Shown: piece by piece, positions 1 through 14,300 of the stretch
Numbering within the stretch: position 1 is the stretch's first letter
Layout of the letters: every line of letters begins with the position of its first letter
DNA from: Euglena gracilis
Taxonomy: Eukaryota > Euglenida > Euglenophyceae > Euglenales
Reading direction: 5' to 3'
Assembly: GCA_039621445.1 (NCBI GenBank)
Contig: CP154954.1
Coordinates: 34,321,737-34,385,736 of the forward strand
DNA: 64,000 bases
Program-made: the position numbers and the translations under genes
Notes under the pieces: model-generated
What the model was told of the DNA's origin: nothing
What the model saw: the letters and a program-made list of their open reading frames with translations, nothing else
Database searches by the model: none

Positions 1-417
1 ACTCGGAGTAAGGCCCAATTTGGTCCATTTTTACATGGTAACCTGGGCTCACCTGGTAAATGTCCCCCGGAATGGTCGAACGCACCCATCCAAATGTGCT
101 CATTTGTTGCAACCAACATTCCCGCTGCATGTTTTTCTTACCATTAAACCACGACAATCATGAAACCGACGGGTCCCCTGACTTTGGAGGCCTCCTGCAA
201 CACCCATTCGGTTACTCGGAGTAAGGCCCAATTTAGTCCACTTTTACATGGTAACCTGGGCTGACCTGGTAAATGTCCCTCGGAATGGTCGAATGCACCC
301 ATCTAAATGAGCTCATGTCTTGCAACCTACATTCCCGCTGCATGTTTTTCTTACCATTAAACCACGACAATCATGAAACCAACGGGTCCCTGACTTTGGA
401 GGCCTCCTGGAACACCC
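1..417 (+). repeat. 213-bp satellite, + block 1
   Basis: About two monomers of a 213-bp tandem repeat, recognised by the recurring phase marker TTACTCGGAGTAAGG followed by a GGTAACCTGGGCT segment. The block is cut within a monomer at 417, where unrelated sequence begins. The monomer length is a multiple of three, so the same short open frames recur on both strands of every copy. I treat these as by-products, not genes. Confidence 0.95.
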
Positions 418-587
418 TACTGGAGGGTACGTTTTTGTTGGCCCCCCCAGGACCCAGGGATGACTGCCCAGGGGGGGGGTGACAATTCGGGCACATGGCA
501 GATCAGGGTGAGGTTGGAATTTTGACTTGGCAAATTTGACCTGCGAATGCCAATTGACATTCCAAGGAATGTTCTGAAGGAAGGGGG
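418..587. other. Non-satellite insert at inversion junction
   Basis: 170 bp with no resemblance to the satellite monomer. It separates + oriented monomers (left) from - oriented monomers (right). It holds opposing short C and G runs (GGCCCCCCCAGG and CCCAGGGGGGGGG) that could pair. I see no gene in it. Confidence 0.7.
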
Positions 588-1305
588 GTGCATTCGACCA
601 TTCCGGGGGACATTTACCAGGTGAGCCCAGGTTACCATGTAAAAATGGACGAAATTGGGCCTTACTCCGAGTAACCGAATGGGTGTTCCAGGAGGCCTTC
701 AAAGTCAGGGGACCCGTTGGTTTCGTGATTGTCGTGGTTCAATGGTAAGAAAAACATGCAGCGGGAATGTTGGTTGCAAGGAATGAGCACATTTAGATAG
801 GTGCATTCGACCATTCCGGGGGACATTTACCAGGTCAGCCCAGGTTACCGTGTAAAAATGAACCAAATTGGGCCTTACTCCGAGTAACCGAATGGGTGTT
901 CCAGGAGGCCTCCAAAGTCAGGGGACCCGTTGGTTTCACGATTGTCGTGGTTCAATGGTAAGACAAACATGCAGCGCGAATGTTGGTTGCAAGACATGAG
1001 CACATTTAGATGGGTGCATTCGACCATTCCCGGGGCATTTACCAGGTCAGCCCAGGTTACCATGTAAAAATGGACCAAATTGGGCCTTACTCCGAGTAAC
1101 CGAATGGGTGTTCCAGGAGGCCTCCAAAGTCAGGGGACCCGTTGGTTTCATGATTGTCGTGGTTCAATGGTATGAAAACCATGCAGCGGGAATGTTGGTT
1201 GCAAGAAATGAGCTCATTTAGATGGGAGCCTTCGAGCATTCCGGGGGACATTTACCAGGTCAGCCAAGGTTACCGTGTAAAAATGGACCAAATTGGGCCT
1301 TACTC
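588..1305 (-). repeat. 213-bp satellite, inverted block
   Basis: Three to four monomers in the orientation opposite to both flanks. They are read here through CATTCGACCATTCCGGGGG and TTACTCCGAGTAACCG, the reverse complements of the + strand markers. The block ends inside the TTACTC marker at 1305. Confidence 0.93.
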
Positions 1306-1774
1306 TGTAGGATTCGCCAAGTCTGCAATTCCTAATTCAATATTGCAAAGTCATTGAAGAATGCCAATTTTTCTGTAGGGAGCAAATTGCTTACACTGAT
1401 TGCGTGGGTCACTGATTGAACCTCAAAGAATTCCTGTCTTTGCTTTTGCTGTGCTGGAAGTTTTGAAAAGCTCAATGCCAGAAAGGTCAAAAGTGAGACA
1501 CTGGGTCCAGGCCAAGAATGGGCACTCAAACAATCAGTGTACACCCTGTACAATCAGTCAGCTCCCGGGCTTGATCAGCCCAGATGTCATTGAGGAAGCG
1601 TCCAGAAAGTTGCTGCAGGATGGAATGGGAAGATGCACCACATCCATGACAGAATGGGTACAGAAGATGCAATCCGGCAGCTGCAGATGTGGACAGATTG
1701 GGGTCCACTGCTGTCTAAGGACTGTGGTTGAAGGTGAAGCTGATCACCATGTACATCCTGTGTCTGAAGTCTAT
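1306..1774. other. Non-satellite spacer between inverted satellite blocks
   Basis: 469 bp of normal-complexity sequence between the inverted block and the main + block. A + strand reading frame (1400-1789) runs through most of it, and its composition looks more like coding DNA than the satellite does. I recognise no family, there is no start context, and the frame runs on into satellite. It could be a captured exon or an unrelated insert. Confidence 0.55.
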
Positions 1775-4700
1775 GGGCTGACCTGGTAAATGTCCCCCGG
1801 AATGGTCGAATGCACCCATCTAAATGAGCTCATTTCTTGCAACCAACCTTCCCGCTGCATGTTTTTTCTTACAATTAAACCACAAAAATCATGAAACCAA
1901 CGGGTCCCCTGACTTTGGAGGCCTCCTGGAACACCCATTCGGTTACTCGGAGTAAGGCCCAATTTGGTCCATTTTTACATGGTAACCTGGGCTGACCTGG
2001 TAAATGTCCCCCGGAATGGTCGAATGCACCCATCTAAATGAGCTCATTTCTTGCAACCAACCTTCATGCTGCATGTTTTTCTTACCATTAAACCACAAAA
2101 ATCATGAAACCAACGGGTCCCCTGACTTTGGAGGCCTCCTGGAACACCCATTCGGTTACTCGGAGTAAGGCCCAATTTGGTCCATTTTTACATGGTAACC
2201 TGGGCTCACCTGGTAAATGTCCCCCGGAATGGTCGAATGCACCCATCCAAATGTGCTCATTTGTTGCAACCAACATTCCCGCTGCATGTTTTTCTTACCA
2301 TTAAACCACGACAATCATAACACCGACGGGTCCCCTGACTTTGGAGGCCTCCTGGAACACCCATTCGGTTACTCGGAGTAAGGCCCAATTTGGTCCATTT
2401 TTACATGGTAACCTGGGCTGACCTGGTAAATGTCCCCCAGAATGGTCGAATGCACCCATCCAAATGTGCTCATTTGTTGCAACCAACATTCCCGCTGCAT
2501 GTTTTTCTTACCATTAAACCACGACAATCATGAAACCAACGGGTCCCCTGACTTTGGAGGCCTCCTGCAACAACAATTCAGTTACTCGGAGTAAGGCCCA
2601 ATTTAGTCCACTTTTACATGGTAACCTGGGCTGACCTGGTAAATGTCCCTCGGAATGGTCGAATGCACCCATCTAAATGAGCTCATGTCTTGCAACCTAC
2701 ATTCCCGCTGCATGTTTTTCTTACCATTAAACCACGACAATCATGAAACCAACGGGTCCCTGACTTTGGAGGCCTCCTGGAACACCCATTCGGTTACTCG
2801 GAGTAAGGCCCAATTTGGTCCATTTTTACATGGTAACCTGGGCTGACCTGGTAAATGTCCCCCGGAATGGTCGAATGCACCCATCTAAATGAGCTCATTT
2901 CTTGCAACCAACCTTCCTGCTGCATGTTTTTCTTACCATTAAACCACGAAAATCATGAAACCAACGGGTCCCCTGACTTTGAAGGCCTCCTGGAACACCC
3001 ATTCGGTTACTCGGAGTAAGGCCCAATTTAGTCCATTTTTACATGGTAACCTGGGCTGACCTGGTAAATGTCCCCCGGAATGGTCGAATGCACTCATCTA
3101 AATGTGCTCATTCCTTGCAACCAACATTCCCGCTGCATGTTTTTCTTACCATTAAACCACGACAATCATGAAACCAACGGGTCCCCTGACTTTGGAGGCC
3201 TCCTGGAACACCCATTCGGTTACTCGGAGTAAGACCCAATTTGGTCCATTTTTACATGGTAACCTGGGCTGACCTGGTAAATGTCCCCCGGAATGGTCAC
3301 CCATCCAAATGTGCTCATTTGTTGCAACCAACATTCCCGCTGCATGTTTTTCTTACCATTAAACCACGACAATCATGACACCGACGGGTCCCCTGAATTT
3401 GGAGGCCTCCTGGAACACCCATTCTGTTACTCGGAGGAACTTTGGAGGCCTCCTGGAACACCCATTCGGTTACTCGGAGTAAGGCCCAATTTGGTCCATT
3501 TTTACATGGTAACCTGGGCTGACCTGGTAACTGGCCCCCGGAATGGGCGAATGCACCCATCTTAATGTGCTCATGTCTTGCAACCGGCATACCCGCTGCA
3601 TGTTTTTCCTACCATTAAACCACGACAGTCATGAAACCAACGGGTCAATGACTTTGGAGGCCTCCTGGAACACCCATTCGGTTACTCGGAGTAAGGCCCA
3701 ATTTGGTCCATTTTTACACGGTAACCTGGGCTGACCTGGTAAATGTCCCCCGGAATGGTCGAATGCACCCATCTAAATGAGCTCATGTCTTGCAACCTAC
3801 ATTCCCGCTGCATGTTTTTCTTACCATTAAACCACGACAATCATGAAACCAACGGGTCCCTGACTTTGGAGGCCTCCTGGAACACCCATTCGGTTACTCG
3901 GAGTAAGGCCCAATTTGGTCCATTTTTACATGGTAACCTGGGCTGACCTGGTAAATGTCCCCCAGAATGGTCGAATGCACCCATCCAAATGTGCTCATTT
4001 GTTGCAACCAACATTCCCGCTGCATGTTCTTTCTTACCATTAAAACACGACAATCATGAAACCGACGGGTCCCCTGACTTTGGAGGCCTCCTGGAACACC
4101 CATTCGGTTACTCGGAGTAAGGCCCAATTTGGTCCATTTTTACATGGTAACCTGGGCTGACCTGGTAAATGGCCCCCGGAATGGGCGAATGCACCCATCT
4201 TAATGTGCTCATGTCTTGCAACCGGCATACCCGCTGCATGTTTTTCTTACCATTAAACCACGACAATCATGAAACCGACGGGTCCCCTGACTTTGGAGGC
4301 CTCCTGCAACACCCATTCGGTTACTCGGAGTAAGGCCCAATTTGGTCCATTTTTACATGGTAACCTGGGCTCACCTGGTAAATGTCCCCCGGAATGGTCG
4401 AATGCACCCATCCAAATGTGCTCATTTGTTGCAACCAACATTCCCGCTGCATGTTTTTCTTACCATTAAACCACGACAATCATGAAACCGACGGGTCCCC
4501 TGACTTTGGAGGCCTCCTGCAACACCCATTCGGTTACTCGGAGTAAGGCCCAATTTAGTCCACTTTTACATGGTAACCTGGGCTGACCTGGTAAATGTCC
4601 CTCGGAATGGTCGAATGCACCCATCTAAATGAGCTCATGTCTTGCAACCTACATTCCCGCTGCATGTTTTTCTTACCATTAAACCACGACAATCATGAAA

Positions 4701-7700
4701 CCAACGGGTCCCTGACTTTGGAGGCCTCCTGGAACACCCATTCGGTTACTCGGAGTAAGGCCCAATTTGGTCCATTTTTACATGGTAACCTGGGCTGACC
4801 TGGTAAATGTCCCCCAGAATGGTCGAATGCACCCATCCAAATGTGCTCATTTGTTGCAACCAACATTCCCGCTGCATGTTTTTCTTACCATTAAACCACG
4901 AAAATCATGAAACCAACGGGTCCCCTGACTTTGGAGGCCTCCTGGAACACCCATTCGGTTACTCGGAGTAAGGCCTAATTTAGTCCATTTTTACATGGTA
5001 ACCTGGGCTGACCTGGTAAATGTCCCCCGGAATGGTCGAATGCACTCATCTAAATGTGCTCATTCCTTGCAACCAACATTCCCGCTGCATGTTTTTCTTA
5101 CCATTAAACCACGACAATCATGAAACCAACGGGTCCTCTGACTTTGGAGGCCTCCTGGAACACCCATTCGGTTACTCGGCCCAATTTGGTCCATTTTTAC
5201 ATGGTAACCTGGGCTCACCTGGTAAATGTCCACCGGAATGGTCGAATGCACCCATCCAAATGTGCTTATTTGTTGCAACAAACATTCCCGCTGCATGTTC
5301 TTTCTTACCATTAAACCACGACAATCATGAAACCAACAGGTCCCCTGACTTTGGAGGCCTCCTGGAACACCCATTCGGTTACTCGGAGTAACGCCCATTT
5401 TGGTTCCAATTTTACATACATACATGGGAACCTGGGCTGACCTGGTAAATGTCCCCCGGAATGGTCGAATGCAGCCATCTAAATGTGCTCATTTCTCGCA
5501 ACCAACATTCCCGCTGCATGTTCTTTCTTACCATTAAACCACGACAATCATGAAACCAACGGGTCCCCTGACTTTGGAGGCCTCCTGGAACACCCATTCG
5601 GTTACTCGGAGTAAGGCCCAATTTGGTCCATTTTTACATGGTAACCTGGGCTGACCTGGTAAATGTCCCCCGGAATGGTCGAATGCACCCATCTAAATGT
5701 GCTCGTTTCTTGCAACCAACATTCCCGCTGCATGTTTTTCCTACCATTAAACCACGACAATCATGAAACCAACGGGTCCCCTGACTTTGGAGGCCTCCTG
5801 GAACACCCATTCGGTTACTCGGAGTAAGGCCCAATTTGGTCCATTTTTACATGGTAACCTGGGCTGACCTGGTAAATGTCCCTCGGAATGTTCGAATGCA
5901 CCCATCTAAATGAGCTCATGTCTTGCAACAAACATTCCCGCTGCATGTTTTTCTTACCCTTGAACCACGACAATCATGAAACCAACGGGTCCCCTGACTT
6001 TGGAGGCCTCCTGGAACACCCATTCGGTTACTCGGAGTAAGGCCCAATTTGGTCCATTTTTACACGGTAACCTGGGCTGACCTGGTAAATGTCCCCCGGA
6101 ATGGTCGAATGCACCCATCTAAATGAGCTCATTTCTTGCAACCAACCTTCCCGCTGCATGTTTTTCTTAACATTAAACCACGACAATCATGAAACCAACG
6201 GGTCCCCTGACTTTGGAGGCCTCCTGGAACACCCATTCGGTTACTCGGAGTAAGGCCCAATTTGGTCCATTTTTACATGGTAACCTGGGCTGACCTGGTA
6301 AATGTCCCCCGGAATGGTCGAATGCACTCATCTAAATGTGCTCATTCCTTGCAACCAACATTCCCGCTGCATGTTTTTCTTACCATTAAACCACGACAAT
6401 CATGAAACCAACGGGTCCCCTGACTTTGGAGGCCTCCTGGAACACCCATTCGGTTACTCGGAGTAAGGCCCAATTTGGTCCATTTTTACATGGTAACCTG
6501 GGCTCACCTGGTAAATGTCCCCCGGAATGGTCGAATGCACCCATCCAAATGTGCTCATTTCTTGCAACCAACATTCCCGCTGCATGTTTTATTACCATTA
6601 AACCACGACAATCATGAAACCAACGGGTCCCCTGACTTTGGAGGCCTCCTGGAACACCCATTCGGTTACTCGGAGTAAGGCCCAATTTGGTCCATTTTTA
6701 CATGGTAACCTGGGCTGACCTGGTAAATGTCCCCCGGAATGGTCGAATGCACCCATCTTAATGTGCTCATGTCTCGCAACCAACCTTCCCGCTGCATGTT
6801 TTTCTTACCATTAAACCACGACAATCATGAAACCAACGGGTCCCCTGACTTTGGAGGCCTCCTGGAACACCCATTCGGTTACTCGGAGTAAGGCCCAATT
6901 TGGTCCATTTTTACACGGTAACCTGGGCTGACCTGGTAAATGTCCCCCGGAATGGTCGAATGCACCCATCTAAATGAGCTCATGTCTCGCAACCAACCTT
7001 CCCGCTGCATGTTTTTCTTACCATTGAACCACGACAATCATGAAACCAACGGGTCCCCTGACTTTGGAGGCCTCCTGGAACACCCATTCGGTTACTCGGA
7101 GTAAGGCCCAATTTGGTCCATTTTTACACGGTAACCTGGGCTGACCTGGTAAATGTCCCCCGGAATGGTCGAATGCACCCATCTAAATGAGCTCATTTCT
7201 TGCAACCAACCTTCCCGCTGCATGTTTTTCTTAGCATTAAACCACGACAATCATGAAACCAACGGGTCCCCTGACTTTGGAGGCCTCCTGGAACACCCAT
7301 TCGGTTACTCGGAGTAAGGCCCAATTTAGTCCATTTTTACATGGTAACCTGGGCTGACCTGGTAAATGTCCCCCGGAATGGTCGAATGCACTCATCTAAA
7401 TGTGCTCATTTCTTGCAACCAACATTCCCGCTGCATGTTTTTCTTACCATTAAACCACGACAATCATGAAACCAACGGGTCCCCTGACTTTGGAGGCCTC
7501 CTGGAACACCCATTCGGTTACTCGGAGTAAGGCCCAATTTGGTCCATTTTTACATGGTAACCTGGGCTGACCTGGTAAATGTCCCCCGGAATGGTCGAAT
7601 GCACCCATCCAAATGTGCTCATTTCTCGCAACCAACATTCCCGCTGCATGTTCCTTCTTACCATTGAACCACGACAATCATGAAACCAACGGGTCCCCTG

Positions 7701-10700
7701 ACTTTGGAGGCCTCCTGGAACACCCATTCGGTTACTCGGAGTAAGGCCCAATTTGGTCCATTTTTACATGGTAACCTGGGCTGACCTGGTAAATGGCCCC
7801 CGGAATGGGCGAATGCACCCATCTTAATGTGCTCATGTCTTGCAACCGGCATACCCGCTGCATGTTTTTCCTACCATTAAACCACGACAGTCATGAAACC
7901 AACGGGTCCCCTGACTTTGGAGGCCTCCTGGAACACCCATTCGGTTACTCGGAGTAAGGCCCAATTTGGTCCATTTTTACATGGTAACCTGGGCTCACCT
8001 GGTAAATGTCCCCCGGAATGGTCGAATGCACCCATCCAAATGTGCTCAATTGTTGCAACCAACATTCCCGCTGCATGTTTTTCTTACCATTAAACCACGA
8101 CAATCATGAAACCGACGGGTCCCCTGACTTTGGAGGCCTCCTCCAACACCCATTCGGTTACTCGGAGTAAGGCCCAATTTAGTCCACTTTTACATGGTAA
8201 CCTGGGCTGACCTGGTAAATGTCCTTCGGAATGGTCGAATGCACCCATCTAAATGAGCTCATGTCTTGCAACTTACATTCCCGCTGCATGTTTTTCTTAC
8301 CATTAAACCACGACAATCATGAAACCAACGGGTCCCTGACTTTGGAGGCCTCCTGGAACACCCATTCGGTTACTCGGAGTAAGGCCCAATTTGGTCCATT
8401 TTTACATGGTAACCTGGGCTGACCTGGTAAATGTCCCCCGGAATGGTCGAATGCACCCATCTAAATGAGCTCATTTCTTGCAACCAACCTTCCCGCTGCA
8501 TGTTTTTCTTACCATTAAACCGAAAATCATGAAACCAACGGGTCCCCTGACTTTGGAGGCCTCCTGGAACACCCATTCGGTTACTCGGAGTAAGGCCCAA
8601 TTTAGTCCATTTTTACATGGTAACCTGGGCTGACCTGGTAAATGTCCCCCGGAATGGTCGAATGCACTCATCTAAATGTGCTCATTCCTTGCAACCAACA
8701 TTCCCGCTGCATGTTTTTCTTACCATTAAACCACGACAATCATGAAACCAACGGGTCCCCTGACTTTGGAGGCCTCCTGGAACACCCATTCGGTTACTCG
8801 GAGTAAGGCCAATTTGGTCCATTTTTACATGGTAACCTGGGCTGACCTGGTAAATGGCCCCCGGAATGGGCGAATGCACCCATCCAAATGTGCTCATTTG
8901 TTGCAACCAACATTCCCGCTGCATGTTTTTCTCACCAGTAAACCACGACAATCATGAAACCAACGGGTCCCCTGACTTTGGAGGCCTCCTGGAACACCCA
9001 TTCGGTTACTCGGAGTAAGGCCCAATTTGGTCCATTTTTACATGGTAACCTGGGCTGACCTGGTAAACGTCCCTCGGAATGTTCGAATGCACCCATCTAA
9101 ATGAGCTCATGTCTTGCAACCAACATTCCCGCTGCATGTTTTTCTTACCATTGAACCACGACAATCATGAAACCAACGGGTCCCCTGACTTTGGAGGCCT
9201 CCTGGAACACCCATTCGGTTACTCGGAGTAAGGCCCAATTTGGTCCATTTTTACATGGTAACCTGGGCTGACCTGGTAAATGTCCCCCGGAATGGTCGAA
9301 TGCACCCATCTAAATGAGCTCATTTCTTGCAACCAACCTTCCCGCTGCATGTTTTTCTTAGCATTAAACCACGACAATCATGAAACCCACGGTTCCCCTG
9401 AATTTGGGGGCCTCTTGGAACACCCATTCGGTTACTCGGAGTAAGGCCCAATTTGGTCCATTTTTACATGGTAACCTGGGCTGACCTGGTAAATGTCCCC
9501 CGGAATGGTCGAATGCACCCATCTAAATGTGCTCATGTCTTGCAACCAACATTCCCGCTGCATGTTTTTCCTACCATTAAACCACGACAATCATGAAACC
9601 AACGGGTCCCCTGACTTTAGAGGCCTCCTGGAACACCCATTCGGTTACTCGGAGTAAGGCCCACTTTGGTCCTTTTTTTACATGGTAACCTGGGCTGACC
9701 TGGTAAATGTCCCCCGGAATGGTCGAATGCACCCATCTAAATGTGCTCATGTTTTGCAACCAACATTCACTGTGCATGTTTTTTCTACCATTAAACCACG
9801 ACAATCATGAAACCAACGGGTCCCCTGACTTTAGAGGCCTCCTGGAACACCCATTCGGTTACTCGGAGTAAGGCCCAATTTGGTCCATTTTTACATGGTA
9901 ACCTGGGCTCACCTGGTAAATGTCCCCCGGAATGGTCGAATGCACCCATCCAAATGTGCTCATTTCTCGCAACCAACATTCCCGCTGCATGTTCCTTCTT
10001 ACCATTGAACCACGACAATCATGAAACCAACGGGTCCCCTGACTTTGGAGGCCCCCTGGAACACCCATTCGGTTACTCGGAGTAAGGCCCAATTTGGTCC
10101 ATTTTTACATGGTAACCTGGGCTGACCTGGTAAATGGCCCCCGGAATGGTCGAATGCACCCATCTAAATGAGCTCATGTCTCGCAACCAACCTTCCCGCT
10201 GCATGTTTTTCTTACCATTGAACCACGACAATCATGAAACCAACGGGTCCCCTGACTTTGGAGGCCTCCTGGAACACCCATTCGGTTACTCGGAGTAAGG
10301 CCCAATTTGGTCCATTTTTACATGGTAACCTGGGCTGACCTGGTAAATGTCCCCCGGAATGGTCGAATGCACCCATCTAAATGTGCTCATGTCTTGCAAC
10401 CAACATTCCCGCTGCATGTTTTTCCTACCATTAAACCACGACAATCATGAAACCAACGGGTCCCCTGACTTTAGAGGCCTCCTGGAACACCCATTCGGTT
10501 ACTCGGAGTAAGGCCCACTTTGGTCCTTTTTTTACATGGTAACCTGGGCTGACCTGGTAAATGTCCCCCGGAATGGTCGAATGCACCCATCTAAATGTGC
10601 TCATGTTTTGCAACCAACATTCACGCTGCATGTTTTTTCTACCATTAAACCACGACAATCATGAAACCAACGGGTCCCCTGACTTTAGAGGCCTCCTGGA

Positions 10701-13700
10701 ACACCCATTCGGTTACTCGGAGTAAGGCCCAATTTGGTCCATTTTTACATGGTAACCTGGGCTGACCTGGTAAATGTCCCCCGGAATGGTCGAATGCACC
10801 CATCTAAATGTGCTCATGTCTTGCAACCAACATTCCCGCTGCATGTTTTTCTTACCATTAAACCACGACAATCATGAAACCAACGGGTCCCCTGACTTTA
10901 GAGGCCTCCTGGAACACCCATTCGGTTACTCGGAGTAAGGCCCAATTTGGTCCATTTTTACATGGTAACCTGGGCTCACCTGGTAAATGTCCCCCGGAAT
11001 GGGCGAATGCACCCATCTTAATGTGCTCATGTCTTGCAACCGGCATACCCGCTGCATGTTTTTCCTACCATTAAACCACGACAGTCATGAAACCAACGGG
11101 TACCTGACTTTGGAGGCCTCCTGGAACACCCATTCGGTTACTCGGAGTAAGGCCCAATTTGGTCCATTTTTACACGGTAACCTGGGCTGACCTGGTAAAT
11201 GTCCCCCGGAATGGTCGAATGCACCCATCTAAATGAGCTCATGTCTCGCAACCAACCTTCCCGCTGCATGTTTTTCTTACCATTGAACCACGACAATCAT
11301 GAAACCAACGGGTCCCCTGACTTTGGAGGCCTCCTGGAACACCCATTCGGTTACTCGGAGTAAGGCCCAATTTGGTCCATTTTTACATGGTAACCTGGGC
11401 TGACCTGGTAAATTTCCCCCGGAATGGTCGAATGCACCCATCCAAATGTGGTCATTTGTTGCAACCAACATCCCCGCTGCATGTTTTTCTTACCATTAAA
11501 CCACGACAATCATGAAACCAACGGGTCCCCTGACTTTGGAGGCCTCCTCCAACACCCATTCGGTTACTCGGAGTAAGGCCCAATTTAGTCCACTTTTACA
11601 TGGTAACCTGGGCTGACCTGGTAAATGTCCCTCGGAATGGTCGAATGCACCCATCTAAGTGAGCTCATGTCTTGCAACTTACATTCCCGCTGCATGTTTT
11701 TCTTACCATTAAACCACGACAATCATGAAACCAACGGGTCCCTGACTTTGGAGGCCTCCTGGAACACCCATTCGGTTACTCGGAGTAAGGCCCAATTTGG
11801 TCCATTTTTACATGGTAACCTGGGCTGACCTGGTAAATGTCCCTCGGAATGGTCGAATGCACCCATCTAAATGTGCTCATTTCTTGCAACCAACCTTCCC
11901 GCTGCATGTTTTTCTTACCATTAAACCACGAAAATCATGAAACCAACGGGTCCCCTGACTTTGGAGGCCTCCTGGAACACCCATTCGGTTACTCGGAGTA
12001 AGGCCCAATTTGGTCCATTTTTACATGGTAACCTGGGCTGACATCTAAATGTGCTCATTCCTTGCAACCAACATTCCCGCTGCATGTTTTTCTTACCATT
12101 AAACCACGACAATCATGAAACCAACGGGTCCCCTGACTTTGGAGGCCTCCTGGAACACCCATTCGGTTACTCGGAGTAAGGCCGAATTTGGTCCATTTTT
12201 ACATGGTAACCTGGGCTGACCTGGTAAATGGCCCCCGGAATGGGCGAATGCACCCATCCAAATGTGCTCATTTGTTGCAACCAACATTCCCGCTGCATGT
12301 TTTTCTCACCAGTAAACCACGACAATCATGAAACCAACGGGTCCCCTGACTTTGGAGGCCTCCTGGAACACCCATTCGGTTACTCGGAGTAAGGCCCAAT
12401 TTGGTCCATTTTTACATGGTAACCTGGGCTGACCTGGTAAACGTCCCTCGGAATGTTCGAATGCACCCATCTAAATGAGCTCATATTTTGCAACCAACAT
12501 TCCCGCTGCATGTTTTTCTTACCCTTGAACCACGACAATCATGAAACCAACGGGTCCCCTGACTTTGGAGGCCTCCTGGAACACCCATTCGGTTACTCGG
12601 AGTAAGGCCCAATTTGGTCCATTTTTACACGGTAACCTGGGCTGACCTGGTAAATGTCCCCCGGAATGGTCGAATGCACCCATCTAAATGAGCTCATTTC
12701 TTGCAACCAACCTTCCCGCTGCATGTTTTTCTTACCATTAAACCACGACAATCATGAAACCAACGGGTCCCCTGAATTTGGAGGCCTCCTGGAACACCCA
12801 TTCGGTTACTCGGAGTAAGGCCCAATTTGGTCCATTTTTACATGGTAACCTGGGCTGACCTGGTAAATGTCCCCCGGAATGGTCGAATGCACCCATCTAA
12901 ATGTGCTCATTTCTTGCAACCAACATTCCCGCTGCATGTTTTTCCTACCATTAAACCACGACAATCATGAAACCAACGGGTCCCCTGACTTTGGAGGCCT
13001 CCTGGAACACCCATTCGGTTACTCGGAGTAAGGCCCAATTTGGTCCTTTTTTACATGGTAACCTGGGCTGACCTGGTAAATGTCCCCCGGAATGGTCGAA
13101 TGCACCCATCTAAATGTGCTCATGTTTTGCAACCAACATTCACGCTGCATGTTTTTTCTACCATTAAACCACGACAATCATGAAACCAACGGGTCCCCTG
13201 ACTTTGGAGGCCTCCTGGAACACCCATTCGGTTACTCGGAGTAAGGCCCAATTTGGTCCATTTTTACATGGTAACCTGGGCTGACCTGGTAAATGTCCCC
13301 CGGAATGGTCGAATGCACCCATCTAAATGAGCTGATTTCTTGCAACCAACATTCCCGCTGCATGTTTTTCCTACCATTAAACCACGACAATCATGAAACC
13401 AACGGGTCCCCTGACTTTGGAGGCCTCCTGGAACACCCATTCGGTTACTCGGAGTAAGGCCCAATTTGGTCCATTTTTACATGGTAACCTGGGCTGACCT
13501 GGTAAATGTCCCCCGGAATGGTCGAATGCACCCATCTAAATGAGCTGATTTCTTGCAACCAACATTCCCGCTGCATGTTTTTCTTACCATTAAACCACGA
13601 CAATCATGAAACCAACGGGTCCCCTGACTTTGGAGGCCTCCTGGAACACCCATTCGGTTACTCGGAGTAAGGCCCACTTTGGTCCATTTTTACATGGTAA

Positions 13701-14300
13701 CCTGGGCTGACCTGGTAAATGTCCCCCGGAATGGTCGAATGCACCCATCTAAATGTGCTCATTTCTTGCAACCAACCTTCCCGCTGCATGTTTTTCTTAC
13801 CATTAAACCACGACAATCATGAAACCAACGGGTCCCCTAAATTTGGAGGCCTCCTGGAACACCCATTCGGTTACTCGGAGTAAGGCCCAATTTGGTCCAT
13901 TTTTACATGGTAACCTGGGCTGACCTGGTAAATGTCCCCCGGAATGGTCGAATGCACCCATCTAAATGAGCTCATTTCTTGCAACCAACATTCCCGCTGC
14001 ATGTTTTTCTTACCATTAAACCACGACAATCATGAAACCAACGGGTCCCCTGACTTTGGAGGCCTCCTGGAACACCCATTCGGTTACTCGGAGTAAGGCC
14101 CAATTTGGTCCATTTTTACATGGTAACCTGGGCTGACCTGGTAAATGTCCCCCGGAATGGTCGAATGCACCCATCTAAATGAGCTGATTTCTTGCAACCA
14201 ACCTTCCCGCTGCATGTTTTTCCTACCATTAAACCACGACAAACATGAAACCAACGGGTCCCCTGACTTTAGAGGCCTCCTGGAACACCCATTCGGTTAC
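1775..14300 (+). repeat. 213-bp satellite, main + array
   Basis: About 59 head-to-tail monomers of 213 bp; for example, the GGTTACTCGGAG marker lies at 1941 and 2154. Monomers differ by small substitutions and indels, and distinct variants recur at intervals of about 15-17 monomers, which suggests higher-order organisation. One variant carries CCGGCATACC (near 3583, 4215, 7845 and 11040). Another has lost one C in GGGTCCCCTGAC (near 2757, 3867, 4712, 8333 and 11737). Each monomer carries the near-palindrome TTACTCGGAGTAA. One copy near 12040 has an internal deletion. The array stops at 14300 within GGTTAC. A centromeric, subtelomeric or heterochromatic role cannot be decided from sequence. 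Confidence 0.96.

Noticed and set aside
1-14300. Dozens of 60-129 codon open frames on both strands across the left satellite
   Set aside because: They recur identically with the 213-bp period, which is divisible by three, occur in several frames at once, and match no family. They are by-products of the repeat.
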